The position numbers and the translations under genes are program-made. DNA of 64,000 nucleotides from a bacterium (lineage in GTDB: Bacteria > UBA8248). Below the pieces are notes generated by a model. That model worked only from the letters and a program-made list of their open reading frames with translations. It was not told the DNA's origin and did no database searches. This document shows, in pieces, positions 48,168 through 57,598 of the stretch (within the stretch, counting starts at the first letter, position 1; every line of letters starts with the position of its first letter). The stretch is from contig JAJDYR010000032.1 of NCBI GenBank assembly GCA_022825065.1, positions 1 to 64,000 of the forward strand. The letters run 5' to 3'.

Positions 48168-50386
48168 GCAAAACGTCCAATAGGCAAATTCGCAAGTTCA
48201 ATCCGGGCACATTTCAGTCGGATGAGGAGTTGATTCAACAATTCGTCGTCCGAAAACACGAACTCGGCATCGTACTCGAAACCCTGCGCGGGAACATGGA
48301 TTCGCAATCGTGTCAGCACGTTCTGGTCGTCGCCCCACGCGGTCGGGGGAAAACCATGCTTCTGGCCCGTGCCGCCGCGGAAATACACACAAATAAGGAG
48401 CTCTCGGGGCGTCTCTTGCCAGTTCGGTTCACCGAAGAGAGCCAGGAGATTTTCAATATGGCCGACTTCTGGCTGGAGGCGCTTTTCCACCTGGCCAGAG
48501 AAAGCGCCCCTCACGATTCCGATCTCGCGCAAGAACTGCGAACAACACACGCCGACCTGTCCGCTCACTGGGGTGACAGATCGCTCGAAGATCGCGCCCG
48601 CGCCGCCGTTCTGGGAGCGGCGGATCGACTGGATAGAAAACTCGTGCTGATGGTCGAAAACCTGCAATCCATTTGCGATAGCGTGGATGCGGATTTCGGC
48701 TGGAAACTGCGCGGGGCGCTGCAGTCCGAACCCAAGATGATGCTCCTCGCCTCCGCTACCAGCCGCTTCGAGGGTCTGGACGATGCGGAGCAGCCGTTCT
48801 TCGAGTTGTTCCGCATCATCGGCCTGGAACCGCTGAACACCGAAGAGTGCCGTCTCCTTTGGCAGGCGGTGAGCGGCGACGCGGTGAGCGGGCGCGAGGT
48901 AAGGCCGCTACAGATACTTACCGGGGGCAGCCCCCGCCTGCTCGTCATCGTCGCCGGTTTCGCACAACATCATTCCCTGCGCCAATTGATGGAAGAGTTG
49001 GTGACGCTGATAGACGAGCACACCGAGTATTTCCGCAGTCACCTGGAAGTCCTGGCGAAAACAGAACGCCGCGTCTATCTCGCAGTCATCGATCTGTGGC
49101 GGCCATCGAGCACCGCCGAAATCGCGGCGCGTGCGCGCATGGACGTTCGAACCGTTTCGACCATGCTCGGCCGGCTGGTCGATCGGGGCGCGGTAATCGC
49201 AGAGGGAAGCGGCAGGAAGCGCCTCTACGCCGCCGCAGAACGCCTCTACAGCATCTACTACAAACTCCGGCGCGAACGTGACGAGGCGGCTATCGTGGAA
49301 AACCTGATCCACTTTATGGTGGTGTTCTATAACGATGCGGAACGGGCAGAGATTTTTCCCCGCCTGATTCGGGAGGCGGTGGAATCACCGGCCATTCGGG
49401 AGGGACTCGAGCGTACATTCCAACATTTTATGATCGAACGACAAACCCCAAAAGCATTCCATACGGCTGTTGAAAAAATCGATAAAGCAGTTGAAGAGAT
49501 CAGTAAATTTCCTGAAAAAATCCATGCCGCATTTCAGGAAAAAGCATTCCAAAGAGTCATCGAGATCGCAGGTCAGGCACTGGCTTCTTTAACTGCGAGT
49601 TCACCTGAATTGTCGAACATGCGTTTGCCCGAATTATTGGAATCATATGTCGCTTGGCTGTGGCTTGTGAAGGTTCAAGCATATCTCGGACTCGAAGATT
49701 TCAAGGCGGCGATTGCGGCCTGCGACGGAATAACCGAGCGCTTTGGTAATAGCTTCGAGCCAGGCACCCAAGATATGGTCGCCGCAGCATCGTTATACAA
49801 GGGAGATGCGCTGGGGCAACTCGGCGATTTCGAGGCGGCGATTCCGGCTTACGAAGAAGGTATCAAGCTCTTCGGCGACATCAATAGACCGGAGATCCAG
49901 AGGTTTGTTGTTATTGCACTAATCAACAAAAGCTTGACACAAATCCAGGGCGGTCGTGCGGATGAAGCTCTGCAAACATGCGAAGCACTCGAACGAAGAC
50001 TCGGGACGTTCTTCACGGGTGAAGAAGAAACGGAGTTTCGATGGCGGATGATATACATGCGATCCATAGCATTACTGCTCAAGGGAAAACACCGATCCGC
50101 CATGGACGCGTTCCGCTCCGCGTATGCCTTGTTCACACCCGACAACGAAATGATGTTAGATGAGATACTACAGGTTGCGCAGACCTTACTTTCAGCTGGC
50201 GCATCGGCGGATGAACTCGTCAAAATCCTTGCGAGCGACGAAGTGAAATTCGGCGCGCTGGCGCCACTCACCGTTGCCCTGCGTCAATATGCCGGCGAGG
50301 GAGTTCGCGTACCGGCGGAAGTTCTCGAAGTAGCTGCGGATATCCTCAAAAACATCGAGGAAAAAGCGGCGAAGGGTGTTCCCTAG
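48164..50386 (+). CDS. P-loop ATPase with winged helix and TPR-like C-terminus, second of a pair
   Basis: The 740-residue protein starts at GTG 48164 within the preceding gene. Walker A is HVLVVAPRGRGKTMLLAR (about residue 50). The Walker B position reads LVLMVENLQ, so the usual Asp-Glu is replaced by Glu-Asn. ILTGGSPRLLVIVAGF is typical of the STAND sensor region. A winged helix follows at about 305-350 (TAEIAARARMDVRTVSTMLG, then RLVDRGAV). The C-terminal half is helical with TPR-like units (ASLYKGDALGQLGDFEAAIP, then AYEEGIKLFG). Such layouts sense ligands through the repeats and switch by nucleotide exchange. Confidence 0.82.
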   Translation: MSKTSNRQIRKFNPGTFQSDEELIQQFVVRKHELGIVLETLRGNMDSQSCQHVLVVAPRGRGKTMLLARAAAEIHTNKELSGRLLPVRFTEESQEIFNMADFWLEALFHLARESAPHDSDLAQELRTTHADLSAHWGDRSLEDRARAAVLGAADRLDRKLVLMVENLQSICDSVDADFGWKLRGALQSEPKMMLLASATSRFEGLDDAEQPFFELFRIIGLEPLNTEECRLLWQAVSGDAVSGREVRPLQILTGGSPRLLVIVAGFAQHHSLRQLMEELVTLIDEHTEYFRSHLEVLAKTERRVYLAVIDLWRPSSTAEIAARARMDVRTVSTMLGRLVDRGAVIAEGSGRKRLYAAAERLYSIYYKLRRERDEAAIVENLIHFMVVFYNDAERAEIFPRLIREAVESPAIREGLERTFQHFMIERQTPKAFHTAVEKIDKAVEEISKFPEKIHAAFQEKAFQRVIEIAGQALASLTASSPELSNMRLPELLESYVAWLWLVKVQAYLGLEDFKAAIAACDGITERFGNSFEPGTQDMVAAASLYKGDALGQLGDFEAAIPAYEEGIKLFGDINRPEIQRFVVIALINKSLTQIQGGRADEALQTCEALERRLGTFFTGEEETEFRWRMIYMRSIALLLKGKHRSAMDAFRSAYALFTPDNEMMLDEILQVAQTLLSAGASADELVKILASDEVKFGALAPLTVALRQYAGEGVRVPAEVLEVAADILKNIEEKAAKGVP

Positions 50387-50440
50387 ATTTCTTTACCGCT
50401 TGAATGAAGCTGTATCGATACATCCCAAAAATCTTAATTC

Positions 50441-51469
50441 TCAACTATTTACAGTCATCCGCGCCGCGAGGATGAGGGCGTCCACCATACTGGAGGGGTC
50501 GGCAATACCCTGCCCGGCGATGGGGTAGCCCGTCCCGTGCTCGACCGAGGTTCTGACGATGGGCAGGCCCAGCGTGACGTTCACGCCGCGAACGCTCGCC
50601 TGCCCATGGGAATCGAAGCGGAAACACAGCAGCTTGCCCGGAATGTGGCCCTGATCGTGATACATCGCCACCACGCCGCTGTAGTAGCCGCCCCGTAGTT
50701 TGCCGAAAATCGTGTCCGGCGGCTCGGGGCCGTGCGCGTCGACGCCCATCTCCCTCAAATCCGCGACCGCGGGCGCGATTTCCTCCACCTCTTCCCTGCC
50801 GAACAAGCCGCCCTCGCCCGCGTGGGGATTCAGGCCCGCGACGCCGATTCTCGGCGTTTTTCGGTCGAGCAGGCGCAGGGCGTCGTCCAGAACGCGCGCC
50901 ACGTAGACGATTCGCTTTCTACTGACGCGCCTGAGCGCCACCCTCAAAGAGCAATGGGTGGACAGGTGCGCGATGCGTATCTTGCGGTGCGCGAGCATCA
51001 TGACGGGCCGCCCGCCGCCGCACAGATCGGCGAGCATCTCGGTATGACCGGGATAGTCGTATCCCCCGGCTTGTAAGGATTCCTTGTTGATCGGCGCGGT
51101 CGCTACGGCGTCCACGAGGCCTGTGCGCGCCATCGAGACGGCCTTTTCGATGTACTGGCCCGCCGCTGCGCCCAATTCGGGGAGAACTTTTCCGTAAACG
51201 CGGTGCTCGGGGGCCACGTTTTTGAGATCAATCACGGGCGTGGCAGCCGAGTCCTGGTATTTCGCCAGTTTGGCCTCATCAGCTACCCGTTCCAGATGCG
51301 CCGGAATCTTCATCCGCCGGGCGTGTTTCCTGAGCACGGCCATATCGCCCACGATGAGGGGGACGCATTTTTTCCGAACGCTCGCCTCAAGAGCGGCTTT
51401 CAGGCAAACTTCGGGCCCCACCCCCGCCGGGTCTCCCATGGTCATCGCGATTACGGGTCGTCGTTTCAA
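50441..51469 (-). CDS. pdxA: 4-hydroxythreonine-4-phosphate dehydrogenase (PdxA family)
   Basis: I chose TTG 51469, which has GGAAAGGAAG upstream and gives 342 residues starting (M)KRRPVIAMTMGDPAGVGPE as in other PdxA proteins; ATGs at 51499 and 51514 are alternatives. Metal-binding His and Asp residues appear in GHTEMLADLCG, THCSLRVAL, LNPHAGEGGLFG and AMYHDQGHIPGKLL. The classic role is pyridoxal phosphate synthesis. PdxA2 paralogues serve in catabolism of threonate-like acids, and the divergent decarboxylase and HAD genes nearby make a catabolic role possible. Confidence 0.92.
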   Translation of the reverse strand: MKRRPVIAMTMGDPAGVGPEVCLKAALEASVRKKCVPLIVGDMAVLRKHARRMKIPAHLERVADEAKLAKYQDSAATPVIDLKNVAPEHRVYGKVLPELGAAAGQYIEKAVSMARTGLVDAVATAPINKESLQAGGYDYPGHTEMLADLCGGGRPVMMLAHRKIRIAHLSTHCSLRVALRRVSRKRIVYVARVLDDALRLLDRKTPRIGVAGLNPHAGEGGLFGREEVEEIAPAVADLREMGVDAHGPEPPDTIFGKLRGGYYSGVVAMYHDQGHIPGKLLCFRFDSHGQASVRGVNVTLGLPIVRTSVEHGTGYPIAGQGIADPSSMVDALILAARMTVNS

Positions 51470-51680
51470 CGCGGCTTCCTTTCCTTTCAAGCGCGTCATG
51501 TGCGGAAAACTCATCTCGTCTCAAAAAGCCGAAACATATCACTTCGGGCAGGTTATCATATTCCCGGCCTCTACGATTCCAGGATTATTTGGCCGGGAAC
51601 TCTTGACTTGGGCGTTATGCGGCGCAGAAGATGACCCCTCGGCAGATAAGAATATGCAATTCTCACCATGAGGAAAATTC

Positions 51681-52190
51681 TTGAGCGAAAAGGGCGCAAG
51701 CGCAAACAAAACGGTCCGGAAACTTCACGAACTCGGCTTCACGCACGCTCTCATGATCCCGGACAGCGAGAGCCGCCTTCTATACGAAGCCCTGGAAAAC
51801 GACCCGGAAATCGACCTGATCACCCCCTGCCGGGAGGGAGAATCCGTCGCCATCGCGGCCGGGCTCTGGACGGGCGGGCTCAAGCCGTTGCTCGTGATTC
51901 AGAACACGGGCCTGATGGAGGCGGGAGACTCTTTAAGGGGCTGCGGGGTCGGCCCCAAGGTGCCCCTGCGCATGATGGTCGGCTGGCGTGGATACGGAGG
52001 GGCGACGGCCGGAAAGCTGCCGATCGATTCGGCATATACCTTCACGGAGCCGCTGCTTCAGGCGTGGAGAATCCCGACCTGGCGCATGATGTCGGACGAT
52101 GACCTGGGAACCCTCGAACTGATGGACCAGACGGCGGCGGAAACTTCTTATCCGGCGGCCGTGATCACCGGCTACGGGTTCAAACCTTGA
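51681..52190 (+). CDS. TPP-dependent decarboxylase, alpha (PYR-domain) subunit, sulfopyruvate decarboxylase-like
   Basis: The 169-residue protein starts at TTG 51681 with AGGA upstream. It is the pyrimidine-binding half of a TPP enzyme: the activating Glu is in CREGESVAIAAGLWTGG, followed by LLVIQNTGLMEAGDSL. Separate alpha and beta subunits of this small size match sulfopyruvate (ComD/ComE) and phosphonopyruvate decarboxylases. The cofactor-binding half is the next gene, 13 bases downstream. The substrate cannot be decided from sequence; 2-oxo acids with an anionic group are typical. Confidence 0.82.
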   Translation: MSEKGASANKTVRKLHELGFTHALMIPDSESRLLYEALENDPEIDLITPCREGESVAIAAGLWTGGLKPLLVIQNTGLMEAGDSLRGCGVGPKVPLRMMVGWRGYGGATAGKLPIDSAYTFTEPLLQAWRIPTWRMMSDDDLGTLELMDQTAAETSYPAAVITGYGFKP

Positions 52191-52203
52191 AAGGCGGATC
52201 ACC

Positions 52204-52788
52204 TTGATAGAACGCATGGAACTGTTCCGGACAGTGGCGGAGCGAAGAACGAACGAGATCGTGGTGATGACCATGACGGCTACTCTCCAGTGGCCGCTGG
52301 TCTCTAAAAGCGACCTCGATTTCGATTTTCTGGCCTTCGGCATGGGGCACGCCGCCGATTTCGGCCTGGGCCTGGCCATCGCCCGGCCCGAGCGAAAAAC
52401 CATCGTCTGGAAAGGCGACGGGGGGATACTGATGAGCCTGGGCTCGCTGGTGACGCTGGCCAGGTATGCGCCCGAAAACCTTGTCGTATTCCTGCTCGAG
52501 AACAGGAGCTACGAGATGGTGGGCGGGCAGGAACTCCCCCCGCGGGCCGATTTCGTCGAACTGGCGCGCGCCTCGGGCTTCGAAGGCGGAGGCGCGGCGG
52601 GAAAAGGCAAGGTGGAACGAATTGATTCCCTGGAGGCGTTTCAGGACGCCCTGCCCCGGATTCTCACCGAGGCGGGTCCACATTTCATCGTTTTGCCGGT
52701 GACGAACAGGGAGAAACTTCCGCCGGTGAACCATTCGGACCATGCCGAGAGAATCCGGACTCTCAGAAAGGCCCTGGACGTGTCATAG
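52204..52788 (+). CDS. TPP-dependent decarboxylase, beta (PP-domain) subunit
   Basis: The 194-residue protein from TTG 52204 (AAGGCGGA upstream; ATG 52216 is also possible). The TPP diphosphate/Mg motif GDG...N is intact: WKGDGGILMSLGSLVTLA, then VVFLLENRSYEMVGG. An upstream FLAFGMGHAADFGLGLAIA is typical of the PP domain. It completes the active site at the interface with the alpha subunit. The HAD gene converges on it, with only 4 bases between their stops. Confidence 0.85.
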   Translation: MIERMELFRTVAERRTNEIVVMTMTATLQWPLVSKSDLDFDFLAFGMGHAADFGLGLAIARPERKTIVWKGDGGILMSLGSLVTLARYAPENLVVFLLENRSYEMVGGQELPPRADFVELARASGFEGGGAAGKGKVERIDSLEAFQDALPRILTEAGPHFIVLPVTNREKLPPVNHSDHAERIRTLRKALDVS

Positions 52789-52792
52789 GGCA

Positions 52793-53482
52793 TCACTTCT
52801 GAATCAATATCTTGTCCAGTTCGTCGAGTGAGGTGATTTCCGCGTCGATTTCATGCGGGACGCGCTCTTTCTTCTGCCCGAAACGATTGACCCAGACGAC
52901 GCGATACCCGAAATGAGAGGCCCCCGCGATGTCCCAGCCGTTCGAGGAGAAGAAACAGATTCTATTCGCTGGAACGCCGAGCCGATCCACCGCCAGTTGA
53001 TAGACCGATGCGTGCACCTTGAATATCCCGGCGCTCTCCACGGATAGAACGTCTTCGAGATATTCCTCGATTCCGGCGTTCTTCACCGCGCTGCCGAGCA
53101 TTTCGGGAGAGCCGTTGGAGAGAATCGCGGCCCGCACCCCGTCTTCCCGCAGCTTTTCGAGCACGCCCTTCACCTCGGGATACGCGCTAAGCTGCTTGTA
53201 GAGCATCATCAGTTCTTCGCGAAGGTCCGGGTTCTCCATCCCCAGCGTATCCATGGCGAAATCGAGCGCATCGCCCGTTACCCGCCAGAAATCCGCGTGG
53301 TTGCCCATCAGGCTTCTCAGCCACGTGTATTCAATCTGCTTGGTCCGCCAGAGCGAGGAGAGCGCCTGCCAATTATCGCCGAGTTCGGATTGCTTTTCCG
53401 CCGCCGCAGCGGTTACATCGAACAGCGTGCCGTAGGCGTCGAACAGACACAGGTCGATTTCATGATCACCCAGCCGGATCAT
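52793..53482 (-). CDS. Haloacid dehalogenase, type II (HAD superfamily)
   Basis: The 229-residue protein has the motifs of L-2-haloacid dehalogenases: nucleophile Asp in CLFDAYGTLFDV, motif II AAILSNGSPEML, the Lys in AGIFKVHASVYQLA and motif IV ICFFSSNGWDIAGA. The SSNGWD sequence is specific to the dehalogenase branch. It would hydrolyse 2-haloacids such as 2-chloropropionate, or related compounds, through an aspartyl ester. It lies just downstream of the two MDR-type genes, 37 bases from the nearest, so a shared transcript for handling xenobiotic-like acids is possible. Confidence 0.92.
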   Translation of the reverse strand: MIRLGDHEIDLCLFDAYGTLFDVTAAAAEKQSELGDNWQALSSLWRTKQIEYTWLRSLMGNHADFWRVTGDALDFAMDTLGMENPDLREELMMLYKQLSAYPEVKGVLEKLREDGVRAAILSNGSPEMLGSAVKNAGIEEYLEDVLSVESAGIFKVHASVYQLAVDRLGVPANRICFFSSNGWDIAGASHFGYRVVWVNRFGQKKERVPHEIDAEITSLDELDKILIQK

Positions 53483-53519
53483 CTCTCATCCACCTCCTTA
53501 AAATACGGGGATTCCTCTT

Positions 53520-54494
53520 CTAGGGCGCCAGATTTATCTTGCCCAAAAACTTGCCACTCAGAAGAACCTCGTGCGATTCATTCGCTTGTTCCAGGGGCAG
53601 TTCCCGCCCGATGTGAGGCCTGATGGCGCCTCCTTCCAGCAAGGGAGCCAGACGCCTCAATATGCCCGGGACGAGAGGATTCAGATTGCCCGAGGAGAGC
53701 GCCAGAATCCGCGCGTCCCGGCCCATGGCCGCAGGCAGGGGAATCGTCACATCCGGGCCCTTGCCCGTCCCCGTTCCGACGATGACGATCCGGCCGTTGA
53801 CGGCGTTGAGCTTGAGGTCCGACGGCAGATTGTCACAACCCACCGTTTCGACGATGACCTCGACGCCTCTCCCGGAAGTCAGTTCCATCACGCGCTCGGG
53901 CACGTCTTCTTCGCGGTAGTTGATGGCCGCCTCGGCGCCCGCCGCAAGGCAGAAATCCGCCTTTTCCCCGGAACTCACCGTCGTGAACACCCGGCAGCCC
54001 AACGTGCGGGCGAGCTGGATCGCCAGATAGCCCACGCCGCCGGCTCCCCCCTGCACGAGCACGCAATCGCCCGGGGCCGCCTCTCCCTTCACGACCAGGG
54101 CGTTCCAGGCCGTGAGAAGCGGGATGGGCAGCGCGGCCCCTTCCGCGAATGACATCGAGCCCGGCAGCTTGCCCGTCGAGCCAGCGGGCAGCAATCCTTT
54201 TTCGGCGTACGCCCCGGTGGAGGCGCGGCCCCACACCCGGTCGCCCGGCGCAAACGACTCAACGCCCTCGCCCACCGCTTCCACTTCTCCCGCGACGTCC
54301 GTGCCGCAGGTATAGGGCAGCGTCATCGCCCCCGCGCGCGGATGATTCCCCGAGCGAATCGCGACTTCCAGGGGATTCACGCCCGCCGCCGCTATCCGCA
54401 CCAGCATCTCTCCCGGCCCGGGTTCGAGCTCCGCCACCTGCTCCAACTCCATGGGATGCTCGAGCCCGAACCGCGTCACTCGTACCGCTTTCAT
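53520..54494 (-). CDS. NADPH:quinone reductase-like MDR oxidoreductase (copy 1)
   Basis: This 324-residue zinc-free medium-chain dehydrogenase/reductase has an N-terminal GroES-like domain (MLVRIAAAGVNPLEVAIRSG, TCGTDVAGEVEAVGEG) and a Rossmann domain with VLVQGGAGGVGYLAIQLAR. INYREEDVPERVMELTSGRG follows. No Cys/His set for catalytic or structural zinc is seen, so it belongs with quinone oxidoreductase/zeta-crystallin. It is paralogous to the gene upstream (same length, 30 bases apart), clearly from duplication. Confidence 0.9.
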   Translation of the reverse strand: MKAVRVTRFGLEHPMELEQVAELEPGPGEMLVRIAAAGVNPLEVAIRSGNHPRAGAMTLPYTCGTDVAGEVEAVGEGVESFAPGDRVWGRASTGAYAEKGLLPAGSTGKLPGSMSFAEGAALPIPLLTAWNALVVKGEAAPGDCVLVQGGAGGVGYLAIQLARTLGCRVFTTVSSGEKADFCLAAGAEAAINYREEDVPERVMELTSGRGVEVIVETVGCDNLPSDLKLNAVNGRIVIVGTGTGKGPDVTIPLPAAMGRDARILALSSGNLNPLVPGILRRLAPLLEGGAIRPHIGRELPLEQANESHEVLLSGKFLGKINLAP

Positions 54495-54524
54495 CGCATT
54501 CTCCTTTTACGCCTCGTCACGCAG

Positions 54525-55499
54525 CTACGGGACCAGGACGACCTTGCCCAGGAATTGACCCTCCAGAACGTAATCATGCGCCTCGTTCGCTTCCTCGAAA
54601 CTCGACGCCTTGTCGACGTTGACCCGGAACGCGCCCTCGCGCAGCAGGGGCGTGAAGCGGCGCACCAGCTCCGGCATTTTCGGAAACAGGTTCACCACGG
54701 CCAGCCCCAGCACCACGGCGTCTTTCGTCATGACCGCCGGAACCCGGAATTCCGCGCCCGGACCTTTCCCCGTGCCCGTACCGATGACGATGATTTTCCC
54801 GTCCACGCGGATGGCGTCCAGATCCTTGTCGAAATTATCGCAGGCGCAAAGCTCGACGACGACGTCGACGCCGCGCCCGCCTGTGAGTTCCATGCAGCGC
54901 TCGGCGAAATCCTCCTCGCGGTAGTTGATCGTCTCGTCCGCGCCCATCTCCTTGCAGAACTCCGCCTTCGCATCGGAACTCACCGTCGCGAAAACGCGGC
55001 AGCCCAGGCGCTTGGCGAGTTGAATCGCCGCCATCCCGACGCCTCCCGCGCCGCCCTGCACGAGCACCGTCTCGCCGGGGCCCGCCTGCGCCTTGATGAC
55101 GAGCGCGTTCCAGGCCGTGTAGAACGCGACCGTGATGCACGCCCCCTCTTCATAAGAATAAGCCTCGGGCAGTTCCGCCGTGGCGTCGGCGACGAGCCGC
55201 ACGTTCTCTGCGTAGCTTCCCCCCATGGCGCGGCCATATACGCGCTGCCCGATCCGCCAGCCTTCCACGCCCTCGCCCAGGGCGATGATCTCTCCCGCCG
55301 CCTCGGCGCCCGGAACATAAGGGGGCGTGACCAGCTTGGCGTAAGGGTGCTTGGCGGCCCGTATCGCCAGGTCCACCGGGTTCACGCCGACGGCGCCGGC
55401 TTTTATCAATACCTCGCCGGGTCCTGGTTTCGCGTCTTCCACCTCGTCCAACCGCATGGGAACATCCATGTTGAATTCATGTACGCGCACCGCTTTCAT
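54525..55499 (-). CDS. NADPH:quinone reductase-like MDR oxidoreductase (copy 2)
   Basis: ATG 55499 gives 324 residues aligning end to end with copy 1; a GTG four codons earlier is too close to its AGGAG. Motifs: VLIKAGAVGVNPVDLAIRAA, VPGAEAAGEIIALGEG, VLVQGGAGGVGMAAIQLAKR and INYREEDFAERCMELTGGRG. It is likely a cytosolic NADPH-dependent reductase of quinones or enones. The two copies have diverged enough to suggest different substrates. Confidence 0.9.
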   Translation of the reverse strand: MKAVRVHEFNMDVPMRLDEVEDAKPGPGEVLIKAGAVGVNPVDLAIRAAKHPYAKLVTPPYVPGAEAAGEIIALGEGVEGWRIGQRVYGRAMGGSYAENVRLVADATAELPEAYSYEEGACITVAFYTAWNALVIKAQAGPGETVLVQGGAGGVGMAAIQLAKRLGCRVFATVSSDAKAEFCKEMGADETINYREEDFAERCMELTGGRGVDVVVELCACDNFDKDLDAIRVDGKIIVIGTGTGKGPGAEFRVPAVMTKDAVVLGLAVVNLFPKMPELVRRFTPLLREGAFRVNVDKASSFEEANEAHDYVLEGQFLGKVVLVP

Positions 55500-55593
55500 C
55501 AGATTTTCCACTCCTCGGTTTAGAGAAACAGTCCGAAAATTATCGAACGATTAGAATATCCCGCCTCATACTTTATCAGGCATAGGTGGAAAT

Positions 55594-56448
55594 TTAATAC
55601 TCATCCGTCCAGCTTCTGCGCCGCTTCTCGCCGGCGTCACACGGCGGGGCCGCCCTCGACACCAGAACCGGGCCTTCCTCCGCTATTCCCGGGTCATGCG
55701 CCTGTTGCCGCCTCTCCTTCCCCGGCAGGCCGACAATCTCCAGAATCAGTTTCCTGCGGATGGCGCGACCGAAAGACTTGAAGTCGTTCGCGACCACCAG
55801 GAAAGAGCGCCTGCCCCCGATGACGCATTTCCTGTAATACAGATCCAGGTTCGGCATCGGCATCCTTCCCCAGGGACTCGGCCGGTTGTTCACGATGGGA
55901 AGCCCGTTTATCGTCACGCCGGCCCGTACGGCCCTGTCGCGCGCATTCGTCACGTAGTCCCCGCTGTTGTTCGGCCCGTCGCCGGAAATGTCGATGGTGC
56001 GGCGCTCGCTCGAGAATCCGTTGTTCTCGAACAGCGGCAGCGCGAACTCTATCGCGCCGCTTATCGACGTATAGGGACCCACCCCCACCGGCGCCTGGGA
56101 GAGCAGGTAGGCGAACGCCTCGGCGCTCGCCCTGTCGTGAATCCGCTTCCAGCCCACGACGATCCTCTGAGAATCGAAGCACGCCCACTCCATGTAGGTG
56201 ACCGCAATGCTCTTGTGTCTTCCCGATTGGATGGCGCGCAAGACAGACGGCGAGCGAAAGGCGTTCACGTACCCCATCCGCTGGAGTTTCCCTTCCTCCT
56301 TATCCACGCTGCCGGAAACGTCGACCGCCAGGACGAGTTCCAGGTCCACGCTGACAGGGGCGGACCACGCGAAACCCGCATGCAGGACGAGCGCGAAAAT
56401 GGTCAGGAAACCCGCCAGGCCGCACCGCACTCTCGAATAGCGCATCAT
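55594..56448 (-). CDS. DUF1194 von Willebrand A-domain protein, exported
   Basis: ATG 56448 overlaps the stop of the upstream TPR gene (ATGA) and gives 284 residues. A signal peptide is present (GLAGFLTIFALVLHAGFAWS, then AP). The DUF1194 VWA core has the MIDAS sequence LAVDVSGSVDKEEGKLQRMG, and DISGDGPNNSGDYV further on. The C-terminal 30 residues are Arg/Pro-rich and look unstructured. Function of the family is unknown; a metal-dependent adhesion or assembly role in the periplasm is the usual guess. Confidence 0.87.
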   Translation of the reverse strand: MMRYSRVRCGLAGFLTIFALVLHAGFAWSAPVSVDLELVLAVDVSGSVDKEEGKLQRMGYVNAFRSPSVLRAIQSGRHKSIAVTYMEWACFDSQRIVVGWKRIHDRASAEAFAYLLSQAPVGVGPYTSISGAIEFALPLFENNGFSSERRTIDISGDGPNNSGDYVTNARDRAVRAGVTINGLPIVNNRPSPWGRMPMPNLDLYYRKCVIGGRRSFLVVANDFKSFGRAIRRKLILEIVGLPGKERRQQAHDPGIAEEGPVLVSRAAPPCDAGEKRRRSWTDEY

Positions 56449-57461
56449 TTCTCTTTCAGAACACCGGCCGCGGATTCCACTTCCAGGCGAATCTGCTCCA
56501 TCAGGGAGGAATACATGTGTTTTTCGGTCAGCAACTCCCTGGTTTCCTCCTCCACGTCCTGGTGTTTGCCTGAAGCGTAATCGCAGCGAATCACCCGCCA
56601 TCTTGAAAATTCGCGGTACAGGCCCGAAATCCCGTCTTTCGCCCCTTTCAACCGGGACAGCAGTTTCACGTATTCCGCCCGCGCGCGCGGGTAATCCCCG
56701 GCGATGAAAAAACTCTCCGCGTATGCGACGTCGTACAGGGCGTTCCTGGGATAGCGCGCGCGCAGGTGCTCGACGTCCCCTCTCGCCTCCTGGAATTTCT
56801 TCGCCCTGTAGAGCGCCCAGATGAGGGCCAGCCGCGCCGAGTTTGAGATCCAGCCTTTCCCGTCCACCGCGCGCCGCAGATAGGTTCTGCCCTTCGCACT
56901 CGTATCGCCGATGAAGAACCGGAACATCCTGACCCAGCTCTCGGTGCTGCCCCGGATGTGGTAAATCCCCAGTCCGTAGTAGGCGTCGTGAATTTTCGGA
57001 TCGAGTTCGAGCGCTTTTTCGAGATGATTCTGCATCGCGCCCGCCCGCAGGAACGCCGTGAGATAACTGCTGCTGTCGAGCGCGTCGACGATGCGCATGC
57101 CCTCCGTCAGGCCGGCGAGGAGGAGCGCCCTCGTGTCTTCGGGGTTTTTCTCAAGCAACGCCTCGGAGAGGGCCATCGCCTTCTCGGCGTTTTTCCGCCA
57201 GGTTTCCCGAAAATCCTCCCGCCGGATATGCCCTTTCAGGATGTGGAAAACGGACGCCTTGAAGAAATATCCCTCGGGACGTTCGGGCGCGGACGCTATC
57301 ACCCGGTCGAACGAATCAGACGCCGCGGAATAATCGCCCGCTGCGACCCGTTCGAGCCCTGCGTCAATCGATTTCACGTCCAAAGACGCGCCATGACATA
57401 CGCCCGCCAAGGCCGGGAAAACGACGAAAAAAACGAGTATCCTCGCGAAACGGGACGCCAT
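56445..57461 (-). CDS. Exported TPR-repeat protein
   Basis: ATG 57461 with GGAGGAGCT gives 338 residues. A signal peptide is evident (ARILVFFVVFPALAGVCHGA). The rest is helical with TPR-like pairs: LERVAAGDYSAASDSFDRVI, LEKALELDPKIHDAYYGLGI and AESFFIAGDYPRARAEYVKL. It is coupled to the DUF1194 gene by a 4-base overlap, so the two probably act together outside the cytoplasm; partner and role are unknown. It diverges from the CCA-adding enzyme gene. Confidence 0.8.
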   Translation of the reverse strand: MASRFARILVFFVVFPALAGVCHGASLDVKSIDAGLERVAAGDYSAASDSFDRVIASAPERPEGYFFKASVFHILKGHIRREDFRETWRKNAEKAMALSEALLEKNPEDTRALLLAGLTEGMRIVDALDSSSYLTAFLRAGAMQNHLEKALELDPKIHDAYYGLGIYHIRGSTESWVRMFRFFIGDTSAKGRTYLRRAVDGKGWISNSARLALIWALYRAKKFQEARGDVEHLRARYPRNALYDVAYAESFFIAGDYPRARAEYVKLLSRLKGAKDGISGLYREFSRWRVIRCDYASGKHQDVEEETRELLTEKHMYSSLMEQIRLEVESAAGVLKEK

Positions 57462-57598
57462 AGCTCCTCCGGTCATCAACGCGCGGGCGGCCGGCCCTGA
57501 AACGGGCGGGCATCTGCGCGAACGACGGTTTGCCCGCGCCCGTGATTGGGCATATCGTAGTATCGAGATTCAGGTATTTCAACCATAGCGAGCCGGCC

